This document shows, piece by piece, positions 1-5,036 of a DNA stretch of 5,489 nt. The position numbers were made by a program, and so were the translations under genes. How positions within the stretch are numbered: position 1 is the stretch's first letter; every line of letters begins with the position of its first letter. Under the pieces are notes generated by a model. It did no database searches and was not told the DNA's origin. It worked only from the letters and a program-made list of their open reading frames with translations. The stretch is from contig JAJDCE010000086.1 of assembly GCA_029260985.1 (NCBI GenBank), positions 1 to 5,489 on the forward strand. Reading direction: 5' to 3'. The stretch is from Patescibacteria group bacterium. GTDB taxonomy: Bacteria; Patescibacteriota; Gracilibacteria; UM-FILTER-43-11.

Positions 1-72
1 AAAAAAACATTCCAGAATATGGCGAGTATTTTATATTTATTGATGGAGAGTGAAAAAAGAAATTCCATAGCT
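1..72. other. Non-coding edge sequence with no feature seen
   Basis: This AT-rich stretch between the window edge and the palindromic repeat holds no convincing gene, promoter or terminator. The short plus-strand reading frame that crosses it gets most of its length from the palindrome and from antisense glmS sequence, so it is not called. Confidence 0.5.
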
Positions 73-179
73 GCTATCTTAAGCTTTTACCTATCCAGTC
101 ATTCTGAACTCGATTCAGAATCCCATGTTAGTGCTGCTAGGATCCTGAAGCAAGTTCAGGATGACGTACGGAAGATAGC
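73..179. repeat. Nested palindromic repeat (REP/MITE-like) downstream of glmS
   Basis: Three levels of inverted symmetry are visible. The outermost is an 8-base perfect pair, GCTATCTT at 73-80 and AAGATAGC at 172-179. Inside it are two 25-base arms, 98-122 and 141-165, which are imperfect inverted copies of each other (21 of 25 positions match). Each arm is itself a hairpin: 101-108 pairs with 114-121 around a 5-base loop, and 142-149 pairs with 155-162 around a 5-base loop, both perfect 8-base stems. The core begins GTCATTCTGAAC and ends GTTCAGGATGAC, a type of palindrome that I know as dispersed in many bacterial genomes and that often creates spurious peptides containing ILKQVQDD. It lies 7-113 bases past the glmS stop, so it could also stabilise or terminate that transcript. 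No transposase is present; it would be a non-autonomous element. Confidence 0.75.
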
Positions 180-185
180 CCCAAC

Positions 186-1949
186 CTATTTAACCGTTAC
201 TGACTTCGCCAAATTCCTCGGCATATCAGGATCCAAGCCACGCTGTACAGCGAGATAATAAGCCAGAAGTTGAATAGGGACAATATTCACAAGGGGTGAA
301 GCCACACCTACATCCGGCACCTTAATCCACTCATCAAAAACGTCATGCTTTTCAGGACTAATCCCAATAATATGGGCGCCTCTAGCCTTTAGCTCCATCG
401 TATTGTTGATCACATCCTGACGAACCTCATCATTGGCCACCAACGAAATACAAGGAGTTCCTTTAGCAATCAAAGCAATCGGACCGTGTTTTAGTTCACC
501 GGCAGCAAAACCCTCAGCATGAATATAGCTGACCTCCTGTATTTTGATCGCCGCTTCCAAAGCCATCGGGTAATTTTCGGCTTTACCAATAATGTAAGCG
601 TTCTCATGATCTTTAAGTTGCTCCGCTACCGTCTTAATATAAGTCAGAAATCGAGGATTGAGCATATCGTTAATTTTCGATCCCACGTCAGCCAGTACAC
701 GCCTTCCCTCTTGCAATTCCCCTCTCATCGCAGTCGCGATCAAAAGCATTAAAGCCATTTGAGATGTAGCCGCTTTAGTTGAAGCTACAGCCTTTTCAGG
801 GCCGGCTTTAATATGAATTGAAAAATCTGATTGCCGGGCAATGGTTGACCCTTCCACATTAACTAAGGATAAAACTTTAGCCCCTTTACTTTTAGCAACC
901 TCCATCGCCTCCAGCACATCCGCCGTTTCACCACTCTGAGAAATCACGATTAAAAGACTTTCCGGTCGCAAAAAGTGATGATAAATCGGAAATTCTGACG
1001 AAGGAGCAAAATTAACATGGCGATTGGCAATCATCGAAAAGAAATATTCACCCGCCATACATACTTTTCCTGCAGTGCCACATCCCGAAAGAAAACAACC
1101 CCGAGAGTTTTTGATCTGCTGAGCAATATGCATTATATCATCTTCCTCCTGATTAATAGCTCTGAGAATCGTATCCTTTTGCTCCATGATTTCCTTGAGC
1201 ATAAAGTGATCAAATTCACCTTTCTCGGCCGATTCGGCTTTCCAGTCAATATTCACCAGGCGCTTTTTAATCGGCTCACCGGTCTCTAAATTCAAAAATT
1301 CAACCCCGCCATCCACAATCACCATTTCATTGTCATCCAGATAGTTAACGTTCTGGGTGTATTCCAGAAAAGCTGGAATATCAGAGGCGAGAAAATACTC
1401 ATCTTCACCAATTCCGACAATAAGCGGTGAACCTCGTCGAGCAGCGATCAGATAATTTTCACCTACATTCAAAACCACAATCGCGAAACGCCCTTCGAAA
1501 CGCTGAACGGCCTTAAGAACCGCCTCTTTAAAGGGATGATTTTTTCGGTATTTAGCAATCAGATGAGCAATCACTTCCGTATCCGTCTCCGAAACAAAAT
1601 TTTCAGCTCCCAGCTCATCTTTAATTTCCTGAAAATTTTCGATAATTCCATTATGAACTACAGAAATTTGCCTATCAGGATCAAAATGAGGATGGGCATT
1701 TGCATCCGTGACTCCTCCATGGGTGGCCCAGCGTGTGTGCCCCATGGCAATCGTAGCTTTTTTATCAGTAAAATCATCCAAATTAGCCTCAGAAATCTTT
1801 CCGACTTTCTTTTTGCAGAATAACTCACCATTCAGATCAGTCGTCACTCCCCAAGAATCATAGCCCCGATATTCGAGCTTCTGAAGCCCCTTGATTACAA
1901 GCTCAAGAGCATTATCCCGCTTCCCTAAATATCCGAATATTCCACACAT
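186..1949 (-). CDS. glmS: Glutamine--fructose-6-phosphate aminotransferase (isomerizing)
   Basis: Cytosolic enzyme that makes glucosamine 6-phosphate from fructose 6-phosphate and glutamine, the first committed step to UDP-GlcNAc for peptidoglycan and other envelope polymers. The 587 residues are slightly shorter than the roughly 610 usual in the family. The N-terminal glutaminase domain (about 1-215) begins MCGIFGYLG with catalytic Cys2 and contains RGYDSWG (28-34), HTRWATHG (71-78) and HNGIIENF (99-106). Two SIS isomerase domains follow (about 275-415 and 445-580): SQSGET at 337-342 for phosphate binding, E472 and H488 in the EVSYIHAEG...GELKHGP stretch, and K582 in the C-terminal LAKSVTVK. 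The ATG at 1949 is fixed by the need for Cys2. No Shine-Dalgarno sequence precedes it, and it follows the rfbB stop by 28 bases, so it is probably read from the rfbB transcript. Oddities: the usual DSAG is DSWG, and the usual CGTS is CGTA (290-293). The stop is TAG. Confidence 0.97.
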   Translation of the reverse strand: MCGIFGYLGKRDNALELVIKGLQKLEYRGYDSWGVTTDLNGELFCKKKVGKISEANLDDFTDKKATIAMGHTRWATHGGVTDANAHPHFDPDRQISVVHNGIIENFQEIKDELGAENFVSETDTEVIAHLIAKYRKNHPFKEAVLKAVQRFEGRFAIVVLNVGENYLIAARRGSPLIVGIGEDEYFLASDIPAFLEYTQNVNYLDDNEMVIVDGGVEFLNLETGEPIKKRLVNIDWKAESAEKGEFDHFMLKEIMEQKDTILRAINQEEDDIMHIAQQIKNSRGCFLSGCGTAGKVCMAGEYFFSMIANRHVNFAPSSEFPIYHHFLRPESLLIVISQSGETADVLEAMEVAKSKGAKVLSLVNVEGSTIARQSDFSIHIKAGPEKAVASTKAATSQMALMLLIATAMRGELQEGRRVLADVGSKINDMLNPRFLTYIKTVAEQLKDHENAYIIGKAENYPMALEAAIKIQEVSYIHAEGFAAGELKHGPIALIAKGTPCISLVANDEVRQDVINNTMELKARGAHIIGISPEKHDVFDEWIKVPDVGVASPLVNIVPIQLLAYYLAVQRGLDPDMPRNLAKSVTVK

Positions 1950-1977
1950 AAATTAATTTGGCTATTTTTCTAATGTG

Positions 1978-2919
1978 CTATTTTTGATACTGACCCTTGT
2001 ACCACATGATAGTATCTCTAAAACCCTCCTCAAAGTCCACCTCAGGTTTCCACCCTAAATCCGTCTGAAGTTTTGTAGAATCAATCGCATATCGAATGTC
2101 ATGACCTGGGCGATCTTTCACAAATTCAATCTGATCTTCAGGCAAACCAAGCAATTTAAGCATTCTTTTAGTGACTTCAATATTAGAATGCTCGTTATGA
2201 GCTCCAACATTGTAAACTTCTCCAATCTTTCCACGATGGAGTATCGTATCAACCGCCTTGCAGTGATCAGTCACATGAAGCCAGTCTCGCACATTAGAGC
2301 CATCACCATAAACAGGTACTTTTTCACCAGCTAACAGTTTTTGAATAAAAAACGGAACAATTTTTTCAGGAAACTGGTTTGGACCATAATTATTAGAACA
2401 CCTGGAAATCACGGCAGGCAAACCATAAGTTCGATGACTCGCTAAAACCAACATATCCCCGGCAGCTTTAGAGGCAGAATAAGGGGAAGATGGCTTTAAT
2501 GGAGAATCTTCAGTAAAAGCGCCGTCCTCAATATCACCGTAAACCTCATCAGTTGATATTTGAATATACCTCTGGTGATTATGTTTTAGAGCAGATTCAA
2601 TCAATACCTGAGTTCCAATCACATTGGTTTGAAGGAAAGGGGTGGCGTCTTCAATACTTCGATCCACATGAGTTTCAGCCGCAAAATTAACAATAACATC
2701 CACTTTTGACCCTAAATCATCGATTAATTTACGATCAGCAATATCACCCTCTACAAACTGATAGTTCGAATTCCCGGAAATATCAGACACATTGTCCAAA
2801 TTCCCCGCATAAGTGAGCTTATCGAGGTTAATCACCTGGTAATCGGGATAATTAGTGAGGATGTGACGGGCAAAATGGGAGCCGATAAACCCAGCCCCAC
2901 CAGTTATAAGTAGCTTCAT
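1978..2919 (-). CDS. rfbB: dTDP-glucose 4,6-dehydratase
   Basis: Extended short-chain dehydrogenase that converts dTDP-glucose to dTDP-4-keto-6-deoxyglucose with tightly bound NAD+, the second step toward dTDP-L-rhamnose and related 6-deoxysugars. The 313 residues carry the full signature: GGAGFIG at 7-13 (NAD-binding Rossmann loop), NFAAETHVDRSI at 78-89, STDEVYG at 122-128 with the family's Asp-Glu catalytic pair at 124-125, YSASK at 147-151 (catalytic Tyr and Lys), RCSNNYGPNQFPEK at 173-186, and YGDGSNVRDWLHV at 204-216 for nucleotide-sugar binding. It is a little short of the typical 330-360 but complete at both ends. The ATG at 2919 puts the Rossmann motif right at the N-terminus; upstream there is no strong Shine-Dalgarno, only an extended -10 box. 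The rest of the rhamnose set (rfbA, rfbC, rfbD) is not in the window. It appears to be the first gene of a pair with glmS. The symbol rmlB is equivalent. Confidence 0.96.
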   Translation of the reverse strand: MKLLITGGAGFIGSHFARHILTNYPDYQVINLDKLTYAGNLDNVSDISGNSNYQFVEGDIADRKLIDDLGSKVDVIVNFAAETHVDRSIEDATPFLQTNVIGTQVLIESALKHNHQRYIQISTDEVYGDIEDGAFTEDSPLKPSSPYSASKAAGDMLVLASHRTYGLPAVISRCSNNYGPNQFPEKIVPFFIQKLLAGEKVPVYGDGSNVRDWLHVTDHCKAVDTILHRGKIGEVYNVGAHNEHSNIEVTKRMLKLLGLPEDQIEFVKDRPGHDIRYAIDSTKLQTDLGWKPEVDFEEGFRDTIMWYKGQYQK

Positions 2920-2940
2920 ATCTCAAAATTTAACAGAGGT

Positions 2941-2949
2941 ATTTTAGCA
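2941..2949 (-). promoter_or_regulatory. Extended -10 promoter element for rfbB-glmS
   Basis: On the minus strand TGCTAAAAT matches the extended -10 consensus TGnTATAAT, with five of six bases right in the hexamer (2946-2941). No good -35 lies 16-18 bases upstream, as is common for extended -10 promoters. Transcription would begin near 2934, leaving a leader of about 15 bases before the rfbB ATG. The element lies just after the terminator of the neighbouring lipoprotein gene, as expected for an independent promoter. Confidence 0.5.
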
Positions 2950-2968
2950 CAATTATTCATATTGGGAA

Positions 2969-2997
2969 AAGCCGGCAGAACAAAAGTCTGCCGGCTT
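2969..2997 (-). terminator. Hairpin terminator after the lipoprotein gene
   Basis: A perfect 11-base inverted repeat (2969-2979 with 2987-2997; AAGCCGGCAGA on the plus strand) encloses a 7-base loop and is mostly G+C at its core. On the minus strand the stem runs into TTTT then CCC, so the U-tract is short but present. It lies 27 bases past the stop codon at 3025 and before the rfbB promoter, which fits intrinsic termination of lipoprotein transcription. Confidence 0.75.
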
Positions 2998-3024
2998 CGT
3001 GAAACGGCGGGTTATTTTCGCAGA

Positions 3025-3930
3025 TCAGTCATGATCTTTGCCGTGATGATCGTCATCGTCATCGTCATCGTGACCCTTGCCGTGATGATCGTCCTCGCAA
3101 CGGCCTAGCTCGTCGCCATGTGCCAAATGAGCCTTCAGCGCGGAAGCACTGATGCTCAGCGTCTTGGCCACCTTTTTTGGCTTGTGGCAGACGAGCACCT
3201 TTACCGCGTCAGGCTGTAGCAGGATGATTTGAGCGGCAGGCAGGAGAGGTTGCAGCTCAGCAACTTGTGGCGCCGGCGCAACGCACGCCCCGCTCTTGCA
3301 GACGAGTCCATCATCGCAGGATTTCTCGTAAGAGAACATACCCACGCCACTGACGTCCGCACAGGACTTGTAGGACGTCGTGGAAACGCACTGCACTAAT
3401 CCGACGATGCACTCGCTCTGTGGCGATCCGACGACACGGATGTCGACGGAACCATTGGAATACACCCACGGGTAAGGTTGTGGCAGGCTGACAGTTAAGT
3501 GCCGAAACACCAGGCACAATTTGCCGGGCAACCACGGCTTGAGCCGGAATTTGCCCAGCTGCGCGTCTGCCAGCGATGACAACTCGACATTCTGGTAATT
3601 GTCGTCGACCATCGCAGGATGCACGTATTTGGGCTGAAACATCGAATCGCCCATTATTTTATCGTAGTTCATGTCCGTTTGATGCCAAGCGTGCAAGCAC
3701 GCCGAGAGAGACGCCCCGTTTTTGATCTTCACGGAGCATTCCAGTTCCTGGCCAACCGTGGCCACGTCCGGGCAGTCGTCGCCGTCGACGACAAGATTCT
3801 TCAGCACATCGCAAACATCTGATGACAGCCCTTGAGTAAGGGCGCTGGTGTCAACTCCGTTCTCATCCGTGCTCTGCACACCGCAGCTTGCAGTCAGCAG
3901 AGTAAGTAGTACAGCTAGCATTCGTCGCAT
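3025..3930 (-). CDS. Predicted Cys-rich lipoprotein with His/Asp-rich tail
   Basis: Not a named family that I recognise. The predicted 301-residue protein opens with MRRMLAVLLTLLTASC, a short lipoprotein signal with the acylated Cys at 16 (T-A-S-C, a slightly weak lipobox), so it should be anchored outside the cytoplasm. Residues about 40-170 look like a beta-rich, possibly Ig-like, domain. Residues 174-216 form a Cys cluster with Cys at 174, 181, 190, 205, 211 and 216, ending CDDGLVCKSGAC. Residues 248-278 carry CHKP...AHLAHGDELGRC, a small Cys/His motif I have seen at the ends of many secreted bacterial proteins. The final 23 residues are almost all Asp, His, Gly and Lys and could bind divalent metal. 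The ATG at 3930 is chosen because AGGAGG (3936-3941) sits 5 bases upstream; an in-frame ATG at 3963 lacks a ribosome site and would put an acidic stretch before the signal. The gene is visibly richer in G+C than its neighbours and ends in TGA, suggesting transfer. Confidence 0.8.
   Translation of the reverse strand: MRRMLAVLLTLLTASCGVQSTDENGVDTSALTQGLSSDVCDVLKNLVVDGDDCPDVATVGQELECSVKIKNGASLSACLHAWHQTDMNYDKIMGDSMFQPKYVHPAMVDDNYQNVELSSLADAQLGKFRLKPWLPGKLCLVFRHLTVSLPQPYPWVYSNGSVDIRVVGSPQSECIVGLVQCVSTTSYKSCADVSGVGMFSYEKSCDDGLVCKSGACVAPAPQVAELQPLLPAAQIILLQPDAVKVLVCHKPKKVAKTLSISASALKAHLAHGDELGRCEDDHHGKGHDDDDDDDHHGKDHD
3038..3093. repeat. Short tandem and direct repeats encoding the His/Asp tail
   Basis: A 17-base direct repeat (TTGCCGTGATGATCGTC at 3038-3054 and 3077-3093) brackets a hexamer tract, ATCGTC repeated three times from 3049 and then ATCGT to 3071. 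In the lipoprotein frame the 17-mers encode the two DDHHGK blocks and the hexamers encode the run of seven Asp. All units are multiples of three except the 17-mer itself, so slippage in the hexamer tract would change tail length without breaking the frame. Confidence 0.85.
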
Positions 3931-3935
3931 TTCTT

Positions 3936-3941
3936 CCTCCT
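3936..3941 (-). promoter_or_regulatory. Strong Shine-Dalgarno site deciding the lipoprotein start
   Basis: On the minus strand AGGAGG lies 5 bases before the ATG at 3930, within GAGGAGGAAGAA. It favours this start over the in-frame ATG at 3963 and is the only strong ribosome-binding site in the window. Confidence 0.85.
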
Positions 3942-4102
3942 CGGGAAAAGGCTCTTCAGCCATTGATGTCTATTCGAAACAACACTCCGCACAGCATGCA
4001 CGGAACGCCGTATTATCTCTAAAAAATAACTCCGCTGTTTTTAAGTAACACCTCATAATCTTCCACCCGCTATAGTTAACGGGAAAAAATTGAAAAGGAC
4101 TT

Positions 4103-4131
4103 ATTGTGATACATTTTTATATTTTTGTCAA
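4103..4131 (-). promoter_or_regulatory. Candidate promoter for the lipoprotein gene
   Basis: On the minus strand a perfect TTGACA (4131-4126) is followed after 17 bases by CACAAT (4108-4103), which matches four of six bases of the -10 consensus. Transcription would start near 4097 and give an unusually long leader of about 165 bases before the ATG at 3930. That leader includes a small imperfect hairpin with CCCG/CGGG ends at 4066-4083. A 7-base inverted repeat, GGACTTA (4097-4103) and TAAGTCC (4139-4145), brackets the promoter and might be an operator. Confidence 0.45.
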
Positions 4132-4174
4132 TATAAACTAAGTCCAGCAAAATTAACTCTCATCATAAAAAGAA

Positions 4175-4224
4175 TTGACAAAATAAAAAAAAGGTGATAA
4201 AAATATAAACCTATTTGCTAGTAT
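4175..4224 (+). promoter_or_regulatory. Candidate promoter(s) for the small gene at 4231
   Basis: Two readings are possible. An extended -10, TGCTAGTAT at 4216-4224 counting the TG (TAGTAT at 4219-4224), would start transcription about 7 bases later, exactly at the GTG start codon, giving a leaderless mRNA. Alternatively TTGACA at 4175-4180 with a 17-base spacer points to a poor -10 (TAAAAA, 4198-4203) and a leader of about 20 bases. Neither gives a Shine-Dalgarno site before the GTG. The first is preferred because the same TGCTAnnAT form occurs ahead of rfbB. Confidence 0.45.
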
Positions 4225-4230
4225 TTTTAC

Positions 4231-4551
4231 GTGACCTCACCAGAAAACCCAACTCCGTCAGACCTCGATGACACTCGTTTAGAGCGTCCTATTCGTATAG
4301 ACTTATTAGTCAAAGAAGTAAGAGCGCTCCTAACTCAAACGCTCCAGCAGCGAAAGTTCGAAATAACCGAAAAAGATCTGACATATGTGCCAAGTAATTC
4401 ACGAATTACCGACGGCCTCTTCAGATTTGCGTTTAGAGATAGCAATGGCACACTAAGAATAATCAGATTCAAGCGCAAAGAAGATGGCACACCAGACGTC
4501 AGAATTGACCACTCAATCCGTGAACAAATCATTGCAGATCGAAGTGGCTAA
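4231..4551 (+). CDS. Small hypothetical protein, apparently leaderless GTG start
   Basis: I do not recognise this 106-residue protein. It has a Pro/Asp/Ser-rich N-terminus (1-20), a likely amphipathic helix (about 22-43, IRIDLLVKEVRALLTQTLQQ), then alternating residues suggesting a small beta sheet (about 58-92, with LFRFAFRDSNGTLRIIRFKR) and a short C-terminal helix. There is no signal peptide, membrane segment or Cys, so it should be cytosolic; the charged, Arg/Lys-rich strands could suit a nucleic-acid or protein contact, but this is a guess. The start is well fixed: an in-frame TAG lies at 4219-4221 and no other start codon falls between it and the GTG. No Shine-Dalgarno sequence precedes it. 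It ends in TAA overlapping, tail to tail, the stop of the dehydratase gene. Its composition resembles the AT-leaning genes rather than the lipoprotein gene. Confidence 0.7.
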   Translation: MTSPENPTPSDLDDTRLERPIRIDLLVKEVRALLTQTLQQRKFEITEKDLTYVPSNSRITDGLFRFAFRDSNGTLRIIRFKRKEDGTPDVRIDHSIREQIIADRSG

Positions 4552-4988
4552 TAAGACCCGAATAACTTCATGCCTTTTACAAGCTTTCTCACGCAGGAAA
4601 GCATTTTTTTTATCTTAATATCCTGAGAATGACCCTCAAAATCAACATAAAACACATAACCACCAGGTATAGATGGATTAGCAGAGGACTCAACGCGAGT
4701 CATATTCACTTCAGCCTCATTAAATTCAGCCAGCACTTGATAAAGAGTGCCTGGTGCATCTGCGGAAAAATAAAATGCGATAGAAGTTTTATATTTTTTA
4801 CCGGATTTTACAGGCAGGCCTTTTTTGCCGACAATTAAAAATCTGGTTGAATTGGATTTATAATCTTCAATATTTTTTGCAAGAACTGACATCCGAAAAG
4901 CCTTTGCCGCCTCTTCAGAACATATCACAGCCATATCATACAGTTTTTCCGACACCACCTTTTTTAAAGCGGAGGATGTACTCGCCAT
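4548..4988 (-). CDS. pheA: Prephenate dehydratase, C-terminal part with ACT domain (after in-frame TGA)
   Basis: This is the downstream part of the gene whose upstream part is at 5034-5489. Numbered from the ATG at 4988, it holds the end of the catalytic domain (about 1-58), including STRF at 47-50, the TRF motif conserved in prephenate dehydratases, and then an ACT regulatory domain (about 68-143) that normally senses phenylalanine. The glycine-rich ligand loop is present as DAPGTLYQVL (77-86), but the usual ESRP is ESSA (100-103). The homology does not start at this ATG: the same frame is open back to 5033 and reads KKYLKKHFPNASFVN, matching the family. ATG 4988 has no Shine-Dalgarno site, so independent translation looks poor. 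Without read-through of the TGA this piece would lack most of the active site. The TAG stop overlaps the TAA of the convergent small gene by four bases. Confidence 0.85.
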   Translation of the reverse strand: MASTSSALKKVVSEKLYDMAVICSEEAAKAFRMSVLAKNIEDYKSNSTRFLIVGKKGLPVKSGKKYKTSIAFYFSADAPGTLYQVLAEFNEAEVNMTRVESSANPSIPGGYVFYVDFEGHSQDIKIKKMLSCVRKLVKGMKLFGSY

Positions 4989-5033
4989 ATTAACGAAAGA
5001 AGCATTGGGAAAATGTTTTTTCAGATACTTTTT

Positions 5034-5036
5034 TCA
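5034..5036 (-). other. In-frame TGA inside pheA at a conserved Cys position
   Basis: The codons around it on the minus strand read CGC CAA TGA AAA AAG TAT, giving R-Q-stop-K-K-Y. From the window edge to the final TAG the frame is 314 codons with this as the only internal stop, and family homology continues on both sides without a shift. A TGT or TGC cysteine codon is one base away. Confidence 0.9.

Larger units (their letters stand above)
3964..4230. other. AT-rich divergent intergenic region
   Basis: About 270 bases between the lipoprotein gene (minus) and the small gene at 4231 (plus). It contains back-to-back TTGACA boxes, minus at 4126-4131 and plus at 4175-4180, each followed by A-rich sequence, so it reads as a divergent promoter region. 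I see no convincing small reading frame, tRNA or other RNA gene in it. The sequence shifts from the GC-richer composition of the lipoprotein gene to strongly AT-rich near 4010-4020. Confidence 0.6.

Noticed and set aside
19..258. Plus-strand reading frame of 79 codons near the left edge
   Set aside because: It is built from the palindromic repeat and antisense glmS sequence. Its middle is the ILKQVQDD-type peptide that such repeats produce when translated. No ribosome site precedes it.
1950..1977. glmS-type ribozyme upstream of glmS
   Set aside because: Only 28 bases separate rfbB and glmS, far too short for the ribozyme, which is known mainly from Firmicutes.
186..2919. Alternative genetic code with TGA as Gly or Trp (as in Gracilibacteria or Mycoplasma)
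   Set aside because: glmS and rfbB contain many Gly and several Trp, all with ordinary codons, and no internal TGA. A recoded genome should show several.
3311..3535. Shorter reading frames antisense to or shifted within the glmS, rfbB, lipoprotein and dehydratase genes
   Set aside because: Each lies wholly inside a well-supported gene in another frame, shows no recognisable domain and lacks its own start signals.
3931..3963. Upstream ATG at 3963 as the lipoprotein start
   Set aside because: It would place MAEEPFPEEEE before the signal peptide and has no Shine-Dalgarno site. Those acidic codons are simply the GAGGAGGAA ribosome site read as protein.
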